A stretch of 35,893 bases of DNA from Arenibacter sp. F20364. Lineage in GTDB: Bacteria > Bacteroidota > Bacteroidia > Flavobacteriales > Flavobacteriaceae. The stretch is taken from contig NZ_JALKBD010000037.1 in NCBI RefSeq assembly GCF_023015905.1, forward strand, positions 1-35,893, read 5' to 3'. The notes beneath the pieces are model-generated. The model worked only from the letters and a program-made list of their open reading frames with translations. It was not told the DNA's origin and did no database searches. The translations under genes were made by a program, and so were the position numbers. Positions 25,490 to 35,830 of the stretch are shown here, in pieces. Positions within the stretch are counted from its first letter, which is position 1, and each line of letters starts with the position of its first letter.

Positions 25490-27847
25490 ATGGTCTTATT
25501 TAAACATATCCTTTGCGGTTTAATGATGGCATTGCTGGGCGGTACTTCGTTGGCCCAAAATACCTTTCAAAATCCTATTCAAAAGAGGGGGCGACTGGGG
25601 TCTCCCTTGGTAGAAACCTCCCCTTTTGTCTTTGGGGATAGGTTGTATTTATTGGAAAACAACCAACGGTTCTGGGATGTGGAAGGAGCCAGGCCAGGGG
25701 ATTATTTTCATGAGGATGAGGTGCGTATCAGGGAGGTGGAATCCAATAAAATAATTTCGGTGCCCTTAAAAAACCACGGGTTCGGTACCGCTCTGGTTTG
25801 GAACGATCGTGTTTATGTTTTTGCCGGTAACTACGGAGAGGGCAAGCCTTGGCGGCATATGACAGAGATTACCATGACAAGTTCTTCAGATCTAAAAAAT
25901 TGGACCAAGCCCCAAGTGGTACTGAGGGCGGCCGAGGGAGAATCTTTTTTTAACACTGCAGTCTGCCGGGGTAAAAATGAGTTTATTCTGCTTTATGAAA
26001 CCAATGATAAGCGCTGGAAGCCGTTTACCTTCAGGTATATGAAATCGACCGACCTTACAAATTGGGAAGCAATCCCCGAAGCCCTATATGGTGTGGGTAA
26101 ATATGTGGGTGGCCCTGCCCTATATTACGAAGCGGACTGGTATTATACACTTTATTTGGAGGCTTTGAAGCCTGGATATGAAACCCGAATTACACGCTCC
26201 AAAGATTTGATTCATTGGGAGGATGCACCGGCTGGGAGACCTTTTATAAGCTTTGACCCTACCCATAAAAATATTCCTTTAATAGACCCAAGTATTAGTG
26301 AAAGTAATGCTTCCGATGTTGAACTATGCTATTTTGAAGGGCGAACTATTCTTTATTTTACAGGAAGCGACCAGACTACAGCCGGAGATTTGCAATGGGC
26401 AACCTATGATGGGGCACCCGGACATTTATTTGAGCATTTTTTTAAAAAAACCGATGAATTTTCCTCAGAGCCCCCAGAACATGAGGGGGATTGGACTCCG
26501 GTTCTGATATCGCCTCAGAACAATCTGGAGAATACCAATGCTTCCAATATAGGGATACGCAGAAAACCGACTCCCCAGCAATGGGACTTTCAAGAAAGAC
26601 AGATGGGGGCGTTTATCCACTTTGGTCCAGCTACATATATAGCATCGGATTTTATGAGTGTGCCGGCTGCGGATCTTTTTAATCCGTCGCAACTAAATGC
26701 GGAACAATGGGTGAAAACGGCCAAATCGTTTGGGGCAAAACACATTGTTTTAACTGCCAAACACCATAATGGGTATTGTTTATGGCCCACGAAAACCACT
26801 GATTACTCCGTTAAAAAATCACCATGGAAAAATGGTAAGGGAGATGTTGTTGCGGAATTTGTTGAGGCCTGTAGGAACAATGATATTAAAATTGGACTAT
26901 ATATATCTGGAGGGGATAAACATTTTGGGGTAACCAGTACTCCCGATCCCCAAGGGGAAAGAAAGTTGGTAGGTAATATTCACCAATACTTCCCTGTATT
27001 TCTGGAACAATTGAGGGAATTATTGACCAACTATGGTGAAGTATCTTATGTGTGGTTTGATGGTGCCTATGACCCTTTCGGCTGGGATGTTGTGGATCCC
27101 AAAACCATGAAGCCATTAGGTACCGCTTATGGCGATGCCATTAGAACTATGGTGGAACATTTGCAGCCCAATGCTTTGGTCATGGGAGGTACAAAACCAG
27201 ATGTGCGATGGTCGGGCAGCGAGCAAGGTTGGGCTGCTTACCCGCTTTGGAATGTTTTGGAGCCTGGGGAGGGATTTGACCACTGGGTAGGGCCGCAAAA
27301 TGCAGGTTGGATACCAGCTGAGGCCAATATACATCCTAGGGAGAAGTGGTTTTGGACCCCTAATTCCGATAGTACTTTAAGGAGTTTGGACTACTTAAAA
27401 AAAGTATATCTGGAAACCATAGGAAGAGGGGCCAATATCCTAATCAATATGACACCGGATACCAATGGATTAATTCCTGAACAGGAAGTACGACGATTAA
27501 AGGAATTGGGTGTGTCAATAGACAAGGTGTATTCCAACCCCTTGGGCAGGGCAGAGGCAACAGATCTTTCACAGGAAAGTGAAATTTTTATAAATCTCCC
27601 TAAAAAGAAAACCATTAACCTTTTGGTAATTGAAGAACAACTTCGGTTAGGGCAATTTATAAAGGAGTACAATGTGGAAGCCTATATTAAGGGGAAATGG
27701 GTAAGTATCGCAAAAGGACAAAGTGTTGGAAGGAAACGAATTCAGACATTTGAAAAAATCAGAACAAATAAACTTAGGCTATCCTTGAAGAGCGTGGAAG
27801 ATAAAGGTGCTATTCGAAGCTTTACCGTTTATGATACTGATTTTTAA
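25490..27847 (+). CDS. GH43-like beta-propeller fused to GH29 alpha-L-fucosidase
   Basis: A 785-residue secreted protein from the ATG at 25490, which begins a signal peptide ending LAQ; the frame is open to a TTG at 25448. Residues about 35-340 form a five-bladed propeller like GH43/GH32 proteins: repeated blades with TSSSDLKNWTKP, KSTDLTNWEAI and TRSKDLIHWEDA. Residues about 360-680 are a GH29 fucosidase: MGAFIHFGPATYIASDF, LTAKHHNGYCLWPT, and the nucleophile Asp524 in YVWFDGAYDPFG. The last 100 residues are the beta-sandwich found after GH29 domains. Fucosidase activity is inferred from the family; the propeller may bind or cleave a second linkage. The next gene starts 11 bases after this stop, so they are cotranscribed. 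Confidence 0.88.
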   Translation: MVLFKHILCGLMMALLGGTSLAQNTFQNPIQKRGRLGSPLVETSPFVFGDRLYLLENNQRFWDVEGARPGDYFHEDEVRIREVESNKIISVPLKNHGFGTALVWNDRVYVFAGNYGEGKPWRHMTEITMTSSSDLKNWTKPQVVLRAAEGESFFNTAVCRGKNEFILLYETNDKRWKPFTFRYMKSTDLTNWEAIPEALYGVGKYVGGPALYYEADWYYTLYLEALKPGYETRITRSKDLIHWEDAPAGRPFISFDPTHKNIPLIDPSISESNASDVELCYFEGRTILYFTGSDQTTAGDLQWATYDGAPGHLFEHFFKKTDEFSSEPPEHEGDWTPVLISPQNNLENTNASNIGIRRKPTPQQWDFQERQMGAFIHFGPATYIASDFMSVPAADLFNPSQLNAEQWVKTAKSFGAKHIVLTAKHHNGYCLWPTKTTDYSVKKSPWKNGKGDVVAEFVEACRNNDIKIGLYISGGDKHFGVTSTPDPQGERKLVGNIHQYFPVFLEQLRELLTNYGEVSYVWFDGAYDPFGWDVVDPKTMKPLGTAYGDAIRTMVEHLQPNALVMGGTKPDVRWSGSEQGWAAYPLWNVLEPGEGFDHWVGPQNAGWIPAEANIHPREKWFWTPNSDSTLRSLDYLKKVYLETIGRGANILINMTPDTNGLIPEQEVRRLKELGVSIDKVYSNPLGRAEATDLSQESEIFINLPKKKTINLLVIEEQLRLGQFIKEYNVEAYIKGKWVSIAKGQSVGRKRIQTFEKIRTNKLRLSLKSVEDKGAIRSFTVYDTDF

Positions 27848-27857
27848 AGGATTGTTA

Positions 27858-29873
27858 ATGATAGATACGTACAGCACAGGTTGTTTTAATGCGAGTAGAA
27901 TTGGGAGGAGTAATTATTTAAGGAATTTCTTTTTCATCATTGGATTATTGTTGATAGGACGTTTTTCAGGAGAAGCACAATCCAAGACGGAGATAAGAAT
28001 AGATTCAGGAAGCCCATCCTTGGTTATTGACGGTGAGATTTATCCTCCATATGCCTATATGTCCTATTTGGGAGAGGAGGAATATTATAAAGAAATAGCG
28101 GCGACCGGTATCCATATTTATAATATTCCGGCTTATTTGGGAGAGGGCGGAATCAATACTGTTTCAGGTATAGGTCCTTTCAGGGCCCCGATTTGGTTGG
28201 GGGAAGGCCAATATGATTTTTCCAGTTTGGAGAGTGATTTTGAAAAAATCATAAGATCAGATCCAAAGGCAAAGGTTATTATCCGTTTCTACCTGGATCC
28301 CCCGGAGTGGTGGACAGAATTGTACCCGGAAGCTGCTGCCCATATGCCAGATGGTACTTCTTTTCGCCAGTGTTTTGCATCTAAAATATGGCAGGAAAAA
28401 ACAGGGGAAGTACTCCGAGACTGTTTAGATAGGCTTCTAGGTTCCCAATACTCCAAATATTTGGCAGGAATCCATGTTGCCAGTGGCTTTACTGAGGAAT
28501 GGTTTTATCATCCCAAACAATATCAGGATCAAAATCCGGCCCGCTTACAAGCCTTTAGGCAATGGTTGAAGAACAGTTATAAGAACAAAGATGCCTTACG
28601 AGTGGCGTGGAACCAACCTTTGCTTACTTTTGAAAATGCCCAGCTGGCGAACATTGATGAGCCTTCAAAAAGTACGGAATGGCGCAATCCAGATCACGAA
28701 CAGAATTATATTGACACCTATCGCTTCCAGGCTGAGGTCATGGTAGATAATATTGCCTATTTCAGTAAAATTGTAAAAGAAAAGAGCCATGGCAATCTTT
28801 TAACGGGGGCCTTTTATGGCTATCATTATTTTGTTGGGGATCCTAGGCGAGGACACGGGGCCCTGGCCAAGTTGTTGGATTGTCAGGATCTTGATTATCT
28901 GTCCAGTCCCAATGTCTATAATCGCGTAGCAGGGGAGGACTGGCCCCCAATGGCGGCCATAAACTCTGTTCAGCTCCATGGTAAATTATGGCTTACTGAA
29001 AACGATACCAGAACCTCCATAACCACCTTGTTAAAAGATCGCTCAAACGACATAGCGCCTCCAGGACAGTATGAGAGCGGCGTATGGTTGGGTCCAGAGG
29101 ATATGGATACCTCGGTATCTTTTTTATGGAAAAATACGGCAAGAATGTTGGCCTATGGCTATGGAGGCTGGTGGTTTGATATGTGGGGAGGGTGGTTTAA
29201 TGCTCCCGAACTACTGAATGTTATAGAAAAGACTCAACAATTGCATACCCTATTTCCGGCATCATTGGGTATAAAGATGAAATCCCAAGTGGGTGTGGTG
29301 GTAGATGAAGAACTCTCTTTTTGGGATCCAACCTATGGGCATCTTACAGAGAATATCTTGTCCAACAGATATCCTCTGGCAAAAACCGGGAATTCATACG
29401 ATCTTTTTCTTAGGACGGATTTAGAAAATATGGCGACCTCCCAATATAAGCTAGTCTGGCTGTTGGGATTGCTAGAACTGAATTCAAAGGAAAAAAAGAG
29501 GATACAAAAGTGGACTAAACAGGGGGTTACTGTACTCTGGACAAACGGAAAGGGAACAAACATATTCCGTCCAAATAGAGAACAATTGTTTCTTGATGGA
29601 AAACTGAATTGGTCTGCTACAGAATTAGGAGAATTATGGGAAGGAGCAGGCGTACACCGTTATATTCAGACAGACGATGTCTTTTATATTGGCAAAAACT
29701 GGCTGGGCATACATACCATAAACGGTGGGGAAAAGACAATCAATTTTCCGTTTAGGGCACAGATAGTAGATCCCGTAAAAAATGTAATACTGGCCGATGC
29801 TACAAGACAATTGCATTTGATAATGAAACCAAAATCGACCTTACTTTTAAGAGTGAACCCTTTGGAGGAATAG
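27858..29873 (+). CDS. Secreted GH42-like beta-galactosidase-type protein
   Basis: A 671-residue protein from the ATG at 27858, 11 bases after the upstream stop; a longer frame overlapping the upstream gene is less likely. A signal peptide spans about residues 23-41 (FFFIIGLLLIGRFSGEAQ). The N-terminal half has a TIM-barrel pattern like GH42 and related beta-galactosidases (VIIRFYLDPPEWW, YLAGIHVASGFTEEWFYHP, GKLWLTENDTRTS, where the Glu is a candidate nucleophile). The C-terminal half, from about residue 460, fits the trimerisation-like domain (VGVVVDEELSFWDP). The exact linkage is unknown. It is in one operon with the fucosidase fusion. Confidence 0.75.
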   Translation: MIDTYSTGCFNASRIGRSNYLRNFFFIIGLLLIGRFSGEAQSKTEIRIDSGSPSLVIDGEIYPPYAYMSYLGEEEYYKEIAATGIHIYNIPAYLGEGGINTVSGIGPFRAPIWLGEGQYDFSSLESDFEKIIRSDPKAKVIIRFYLDPPEWWTELYPEAAAHMPDGTSFRQCFASKIWQEKTGEVLRDCLDRLLGSQYSKYLAGIHVASGFTEEWFYHPKQYQDQNPARLQAFRQWLKNSYKNKDALRVAWNQPLLTFENAQLANIDEPSKSTEWRNPDHEQNYIDTYRFQAEVMVDNIAYFSKIVKEKSHGNLLTGAFYGYHYFVGDPRRGHGALAKLLDCQDLDYLSSPNVYNRVAGEDWPPMAAINSVQLHGKLWLTENDTRTSITTLLKDRSNDIAPPGQYESGVWLGPEDMDTSVSFLWKNTARMLAYGYGGWWFDMWGGWFNAPELLNVIEKTQQLHTLFPASLGIKMKSQVGVVVDEELSFWDPTYGHLTENILSNRYPLAKTGNSYDLFLRTDLENMATSQYKLVWLLGLLELNSKEKKRIQKWTKQGVTVLWTNGKGTNIFRPNREQLFLDGKLNWSATELGELWEGAGVHRYIQTDDVFYIGKNWLGIHTINGGEKTINFPFRAQIVDPVKNVILADATRQLHLIMKPKSTLLLRVNPLEE

Positions 29874-30034
29874 AACAGCCATAATATTGGCCGGCCTATG
29901 TAAAATTGTATTTCTGTTAAACCTGTATATGGAAGGTACTTCTCCTCACATAAAGAAGAATTTTTTGATGGTTATCCCTAAACCCTTTATATTTATTCTC
30001 CTTAACCTGAGTTTTATCCAAACAAACAAACCAT

Positions 30035-31645
30035 ATGAAAGCACTACCATTATTTTCCCTTTTTACTCTATGTCTTTTGTGTTTGCACAGCTGTGCAGAG
30101 AAAGAAGAGCAGAAGCCCCAAAAGCCCAACATTCTGTTCATCATGTCCGATGATCATGCCTATCAGGCTATTAGTTCCTATAGTGATCATTTGATCCAAA
30201 CCCCAAATATTGATCGTTTAGCCAAGGAGGGCATGTTGTTCAGAAATGCCAGCGTTACCAATTCCATCTGTGCCCCCTCCAGGGCCACTATACTTACCGG
30301 AAAACATACCCATATAAATGGAAAAATAGATAACCACAATCCCTTTGATACTACCCAGGTTACCTTCCCCCAACTGTTTCAGAATGCGGGTTACCAAACG
30401 GCCATGTTCGGGAAACTGCATTTTGGGAACAATCCCAAGGGAGTGGACGATTTTATGATCCTGCCAGGGCAGGGACATTATATTAACCCGGACTTTATTA
30501 CTCAAAAGGGAGATACGACTATTACTGGCTATGTAACAGATATCATTACAGATATGAGTTTGGAATGGTTGGATAAAAAACGGGATCCCAATAAGCCGTT
30601 TCTTCTTATGTACCTGCATAAGGCACCCCATAGACCATGGTGGCCTAGAGCTGATAAGTTTAAGGAATATTCCCAAAAAACCTTTCCCTTGCCAGAGACT
30701 CTATTCGATGACTATTCCAACAGGGGCACTGCGGCCAAAACGGCTGAAATGAATCTTTTATATCATATGCAGTATAGCCATGATAGCAAGATATGGCCAG
30801 AAACCTTGGAGGCCATGGGAGACGTGGAGCCATTTGTTGAAGGGTCCCAAGCCAATGTGAACAATGAATTCAATCGCGGAAACGAGGAACAAAAGAGTCA
30901 GTACAAACCTATTATAGACGCCATAAACCAAGAATTTAAAGAGAAATGGCCTACCATGACGGACGAGGAAAAAATGATATGGAAATACCAGCGGTATATG
31001 CAGGACTATTTGGGAAGTATTTCCTCTGTGGATGACAATGTGGGCAGGGTACTGGATTACTTGGACGAGAATGGCTTGGCCGAAAATACCATAGTGGTAT
31101 ACACCTCGGATCAAGGATTCTATTTAGGGGAGCATGGTTGGTTCGACAAGCGCTTTATTTACGATGAGTCATTTAAAACACCGCTTCTTATCCGTTGGCC
31201 CAATGAAATAAAGCCAGGAACCACAGAGGAGGAAATGGTGCAAAACCTGGATTTTGCCCAAACCTTTTTGGAAGCCGCCCAAATTAAGGCTCCAGAAGAT
31301 ATGCAGGGAGAAAGTCTTATGCCGTTGTTAAAAGGCCAGGCAGACCAATGGAACAGGGAGGCCGTCTACTACCAATATTATGAGTATCCCAGTGTGCATA
31401 TGGTAAAGCGTCATTATGGAATAGTTACCAAGGAATATAAACTGGCCCATTTTTATTATGATGTGGACGAATGGGAATTATATGATCGCAAAAAAGATCC
31501 AAAGGAATTGAACAATGTTTATGATGATCCGGAATATGCGGATATCGTGAAAGAGCTCAAGGAAAAACTCGCCCAGCTTAGGGTAAAATATAAGGATTCC
31601 AAAGAACTGGACGACAAGTATATTGAACAGAGCAAGAAGTATTAG
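30035..31645 (+). CDS. S1-type sulfatase lipoprotein (canonical CAPSR)
   Basis: A 536-residue sulfatase with a lipoprotein signal (LHSC near residue 19). The metal and active-site motifs are complete: ILFIMSDDHAYQAISSY, SICAPSRATILTGKHTH with the formylglycine Cys79 in C-A-P-S-R, and YTSDQGFYLGEHGWFDKR. The ILPGQGHYINPDF segment and the C-terminal EYPSVHMVKRHYGIVTKEYK are as in bacterial N-acetylglucosamine-6-O-sulfatase-like members, but a substrate cannot be fixed. It lies 161 bases after the GH42-like gene, possibly with its own promoter, and ends at a strong terminator. Confidence 0.92.
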   Translation: MKALPLFSLFTLCLLCLHSCAEKEEQKPQKPNILFIMSDDHAYQAISSYSDHLIQTPNIDRLAKEGMLFRNASVTNSICAPSRATILTGKHTHINGKIDNHNPFDTTQVTFPQLFQNAGYQTAMFGKLHFGNNPKGVDDFMILPGQGHYINPDFITQKGDTTITGYVTDIITDMSLEWLDKKRDPNKPFLLMYLHKAPHRPWWPRADKFKEYSQKTFPLPETLFDDYSNRGTAAKTAEMNLLYHMQYSHDSKIWPETLEAMGDVEPFVEGSQANVNNEFNRGNEEQKSQYKPIIDAINQEFKEKWPTMTDEEKMIWKYQRYMQDYLGSISSVDDNVGRVLDYLDENGLAENTIVVYTSDQGFYLGEHGWFDKRFIYDESFKTPLLIRWPNEIKPGTTEEEMVQNLDFAQTFLEAAQIKAPEDMQGESLMPLLKGQADQWNREAVYYQYYEYPSVHMVKRHYGIVTKEYKLAHFYYDVDEWELYDRKKDPKELNNVYDDPEYADIVKELKEKLAQLRVKYKDSKELDDKYIEQSKKY

Positions 31646-31670
31646 AAACACTCATTTAGGGCACTCTTAA

Positions 31671-31707
31671 AAATTGGGCGGGGTATAATCCCGCCCAATT
31701 TTTTTGT
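31671..31707 (+). terminator. Strong intrinsic terminator after the sulfatase gene
   Basis: AAATTGGGCGGG (31671-31682) pairs perfectly with CCCGCCCAATTT (31690-31701) around a 7-base loop, followed by a T-run. It lies 26 bases after the sulfatase stop and closes the carbohydrate-degradation operon before the regulator gene. Confidence 0.9.
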
Positions 31708-31888
31708 TAAATGGCCTATTCATTGTTACATAAGAAATTGGTTGGTAGGGCAAAGATAACTGTTGAAGATTTTCATTAAAATGGCTGTGGGGATGTTTTA
31801 AAGCCAAAAACAGATTATATTCGGGCCTATTTTACGATTTTCTTAATTCATGCCCTAATTCCTTATCATTTTTAGTTTATATTGTTTT

Positions 31889-34800
31889 ATGCGATTTTTT
31901 AATGTAAAAACAACCCCCCTATTCGTTTTTATTTTTTGCACAACCATCTGTTTTGCTCAAAATGCAACTTCTAATTCCGATAATTCTGCGATTAAAATTT
32001 GGAATAATCCCAATGCAGCTAGCCAAAATAACCCGAAAAGTGCTCTAATCCATCCAGAAAGAAAATACAAATTACAGCAAATAGATAATTCCCTCGGCCT
32101 ATCGAACAGTTCCATCAATGCAATTTTTCAAGATTCGGACAACTTGCTTTGGATTGGAACCTGGGATGGCTTAAATCGCTATGACGGGAGTAAATTCAAA
32201 ATATTTCGCCCTGAATTGAATAATGAGAATAGCTTAAGTAATCAGGTAATACTTAATATTCTTGAGGACAAGACGGGTCAAATATGGGTGTCGACCATTC
32301 ATGGCATAAATAGTTATGATAAGAGAACAAATAGCTTTAGGCGTTATTATTTTTCAAGAATAAACAACCCTCCGGTCTCGGAATCAGAATTTACCATTGC
32401 TTTGGATTCCTCCAAAACAGTATTCTGTGCAATAAAGGACTGGGGTATAGGCTACTTTTTCGAGGATGGTTTTATACAATTGAATTCTTTTAATCTTCCC
32501 TCCGAGGCGGTTAAAAAGATGGTGTTCACACCTTCAGGGGATCTACTTCTTCTATATGACAATAGTGAATTGTACCAATTGAAAATAACTCCCGGGGAAA
32601 ATGCTCAAAAAAGGATATCAAATAGTGAGTTGGTTGCTGAAAATGTAAATGGGTTCGAAATCCTACAAAATGAAAAGTTATGTATTATTTCAAAGACAGG
32701 TGAGATGGACATTTCCTCATTGTTGGATCAAGGATCGGTTGAAGTTGATGAAAGGAATGTTAATAACATAATAGGATCTATATCCGAGGGACTCCTACTG
32801 TCCAATAAATCCGAGTTTTTAATTATAGATAGTTTAGGGAAAAGAGTAAATCTTCCTTGGCAAAAATATCTTAAAGAGCAAAAGATAACTACTATCTTTC
32901 AAGGGAATGAAAACGTTATTTGGGTAGGTACCGATGGGGAGGGTATTTTTAAGTTATATCCGCTCAGAAAATCCTTTCATTTAGTTACCAAGTCGCAAGT
33001 TCCTGAATTCAGTGAAGGTATTATTAGAACATTTACAGAGTCTGAGGGAAATTCTTTTTGGATAGGAACCAAAGGAAAAGGATTGTTCCGCTTTCCTCCC
33101 CAATTTTATGAGAATTCAAATGAGTCCTTGCCTTATGAAAATTATAATCAGAATAATAGCGGGATCAACAATTCAGTTTATGCATTGCATAAAGGACAAG
33201 ATAGCTTAATTTTTATCGGAACGGATGGAGAGGGAATTGATGTTTTTGATTTGAAAAGGTCAAAACTTGTAAATTGGTCCCAAATCTTGCAAAGTAATCA
33301 GTGTGAATACTTTAAGTCGACCTATGCCATTTTTCAGGATATAAATGGCTTTATATGGCTGGGTACCAATGGTTATGGAATGATTCGCCTAAAAATCCAA
33401 CGCTTTGGAGATAAACTAAAGGTTTCTGAATTCAAGAAGTATGTCGCAGGGGAATATGAAGAAAACAGGCTAAGCAGTAATATTATTTTCTCAATACTTC
33501 CTAGGAACGACAGGGAACTATGGATAGGTACACGGTTAGGAGGGTTGAACCTTTTTAATAAGGAATCCGACTCATTCCAGGTTTTTAAGAATAAAAGGAA
33601 CGAACTGCGCAGCCTATCCAATGATGATATTTTATGCCTCTATAAAGATTTAAAAGATAATCTATGGGTAGGAACAAGTTTCGGGTTGAATTTATTGCAG
33701 GAAATAGGAAGTGATGGGGAAGCATATTTTAGACGTTATACCGTAAATGAAGGCTTGCCGAATAATACTATCCATGGAATTATTTCCGACAAAAAATCAA
33801 ACCTTTGGATAAGTACTAATTATGGTCTTTCCAATTTTGTAGTCGATGAATCCAGATTTATCAATTTTACCGAAAATGAGGGTTTACAAAACAATGAGTT
33901 TGCGGATGGAGCCTTTTATAAAGGTGCCGACTCTGATTACGTATTTATGGGGGGAATTAAAGGATTTAACTATTTTTTGCCTTCGGAAATAGAAGAAGAT
34001 CCGTTTGTTCCCGATATTCTTATTGATAAAATAAGTGGTCAAAATATGAAGGAGCCATACTATCAAAATCTGGTGGTCTCCCCAAACGGCAACAGCTTTC
34101 CATCTATCAATTTGGAGCACGATGAGAATTATTTCGACATAGACATTGCAGCCCTAACCTTTATTCACAGTGAAAAATGCACATATGCCTATCAGCTTAT
34201 AGGTTTTGACAACGAATGGGTGTACATCAATAACCGAAGAAATATTTCCTTTACGAATGTGCCACCTGGTAAATATTCACTATTGTTAAAATGGACCAAT
34301 AGCGATGGTATTTGGAGCAATCCCACAAAAGCAATAGATATTAAGATCGATCCCATTATTTGGCGAACTAATGTGGCATACGCTGTCTATTTGCTACTTT
34401 TCCTTCTATTGCTTGTTTTGATTTACAGTTACTATCAAAAAAAACAATCTTTAATACAAAATATTATCAATCAAAAAAGAGAAGAAGAAATTCATCAAAA
34501 CCGTCTTACTTTCTTTACCAATGTAGCACACGAGTTCCAAACTCCTTTGACTTTGATTACCGGACCTGTTCAAAAACTATCAGAAATGGTGGGTTTAAGT
34601 GAAAAGAACCAGAGGTTTATAAATATGATAGAAAGGAACTCATCTAGATTACTCTTTTTAACACAACAATTACTCGAATTTAGAAAAGCGGAAAGCAATT
34701 ATGTGGAGGTTAGGGTGAGACAATTCGATCTAGTGAATTTAATAGAGCAAATTGCCGAATTATTTGATGAATGGGCCATTCAGAAAAATATTGAATACGA

Positions 34801-35830
34801 ATTGGAAATGCCATCCTTATTGCAGGGGTGGTTCGACAAGGATAAAATTGAGAAGATCGTATTTAACCTTTTGTCCAATGCCTTTAAGTATACTCCAGAA
34901 AATGGAAATATTAATCTAAAGTTATTTATTGAGGACGATTACGATATTCTTAATATTATAGTATCCAATTCTGGAGAGGGTATTGCCAAAGAAAAATTGG
35001 AGCGCGTATTTACGAGATTTGTATTGTTGGATGAGAGTAAGGATACGGATACCGATAAGTTTAGGACTGGGATAGGATTGGCATATGTAAAAAGTTTGGT
35101 GACAGTTTTGAAAGGTGAGATTACGGTTACGAGCGAAGTCAAGAAAGAGACCTCATTTAAGGTTTTGATTCCCTGTAACAAGGGGAGCTTTAAGGATACT
35201 GAATTGGAAGAGCATTCCGGGCAGGTAAATATATCCTATCACCTAAAAAACATTTTGGAAGATGGATCTGGCAATTCTGAAGATATTTCAAATAAATTAA
35301 CATCACTTGATGTCCTTCAAAATAAACGTAAAGTTGTTTTGATTGTTGAGGACGAAAAAGATGTAAGGGTATTTTTAAAAGAACTATTGATAGATAAATA
35401 TAATGTTCTAACAGCCAATAATGGGGCCGAGGCTTTGGAATTAATGAAAAAGGAAATGCCAGATCTGATTATAAGTGACCTTATGATGCCAGAAATGGAT
35501 GGAATGGAATTATGTAAAAAAATAAGGAACAATAACCTTTCATGTCATATTCCTTTTATAATGCTTACATCCAAAAATTCTGTCATTCATAGTATTGAAG
35601 GATTGGAAAGTGGAGCAAATTCATATATTCCCAAACCCTTTCATCCAGATTATTTGCAGGTGAAAGTTCAAAATCTCCTGGAAGAAAAGGAGGTGATGCT
35701 TAAATATCTATCCAAGGAAACACCTATGGAAAGCTTTACAAATGTTTTAGAGCATGAAGAACATAAGGACTTCATGAAAAAGGTTTTGAAAATTATTCAT
35801 AACAATAGTAACCGTTGCACAACCCCGTAA
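31889..35830 (+). CDS. Hybrid two-component sensor (HTCS), missing its C-terminal AraC domain
   Basis: A 1313-residue hybrid sensor with a signal peptide (ending CFAQ). The periplasmic part is a two-component propeller of repeats (DNLLWIGTWDGLNRYDG, NVIWVGTDGEGIFKL, RELWIGTRLGGLNLFN) and a Y_Y_Y domain at about 745-815 (AYQLIGFDNEWVYINNRR). A membrane helix lies at about 831-850. The kinase follows, with phospho-His881 in VAHEFQTPLTLI and the ATP-binding KIVFNLLSNAFKYTPEN. The receiver has Asp1197 in IISDLMMPEMDG. Intact family members continue with an AraC-type DNA-binding domain; here the protein ends 'KVLKIIHNN' followed by seven unrelated residues. It probably once sensed a product of the adjacent sulfatase/glycosidase cluster. 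Confidence 0.88.
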   Translation: MRFFNVKTTPLFVFIFCTTICFAQNATSNSDNSAIKIWNNPNAASQNNPKSALIHPERKYKLQQIDNSLGLSNSSINAIFQDSDNLLWIGTWDGLNRYDGSKFKIFRPELNNENSLSNQVILNILEDKTGQIWVSTIHGINSYDKRTNSFRRYYFSRINNPPVSESEFTIALDSSKTVFCAIKDWGIGYFFEDGFIQLNSFNLPSEAVKKMVFTPSGDLLLLYDNSELYQLKITPGENAQKRISNSELVAENVNGFEILQNEKLCIISKTGEMDISSLLDQGSVEVDERNVNNIIGSISEGLLLSNKSEFLIIDSLGKRVNLPWQKYLKEQKITTIFQGNENVIWVGTDGEGIFKLYPLRKSFHLVTKSQVPEFSEGIIRTFTESEGNSFWIGTKGKGLFRFPPQFYENSNESLPYENYNQNNSGINNSVYALHKGQDSLIFIGTDGEGIDVFDLKRSKLVNWSQILQSNQCEYFKSTYAIFQDINGFIWLGTNGYGMIRLKIQRFGDKLKVSEFKKYVAGEYEENRLSSNIIFSILPRNDRELWIGTRLGGLNLFNKESDSFQVFKNKRNELRSLSNDDILCLYKDLKDNLWVGTSFGLNLLQEIGSDGEAYFRRYTVNEGLPNNTIHGIISDKKSNLWISTNYGLSNFVVDESRFINFTENEGLQNNEFADGAFYKGADSDYVFMGGIKGFNYFLPSEIEEDPFVPDILIDKISGQNMKEPYYQNLVVSPNGNSFPSINLEHDENYFDIDIAALTFIHSEKCTYAYQLIGFDNEWVYINNRRNISFTNVPPGKYSLLLKWTNSDGIWSNPTKAIDIKIDPIIWRTNVAYAVYLLLFLLLLVLIYSYYQKKQSLIQNIINQKREEEIHQNRLTFFTNVAHEFQTPLTLITGPVQKLSEMVGLSEKNQRFINMIERNSSRLLFLTQQLLEFRKAESNYVEVRVRQFDLVNLIEQIAELFDEWAIQKNIEYELEMPSLLQGWFDKDKIEKIVFNLLSNAFKYTPENGNINLKLFIEDDYDILNIIVSNSGEGIAKEKLERVFTRFVLLDESKDTDTDKFRTGIGLAYVKSLVTVLKGEITVTSEVKKETSFKVLIPCNKGSFKDTELEEHSGQVNISYHLKNILEDGSGNSEDISNKLTSLDVLQNKRKVVLIVEDEKDVRVFLKELLIDKYNVLTANNGAEALELMKKEMPDLIISDLMMPEMDGMELCKKIRNNNLSCHIPFIMLTSKNSVIHSIEGLESGANSYIPKPFHPDYLQVKVQNLLEEKEVMLKYLSKETPMESFTNVLEHEEHKDFMKKVLKIIHNNSNRCTTP

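Noticed and set aside
27807..27857. Longer N-terminus of the GH42-like protein overlapping the fusion gene.
   Set aside because: Starting at 27858 gives a normal signal peptide and an 11-base intergenic gap; the longer form would put an extra 17 residues before the signal.
29887..30153. Frames on both strands overlapping the start of the second sulfatase.
   Set aside because: They overlap the lipoprotein signal region of a clear sulfatase gene and have no recognisable features.
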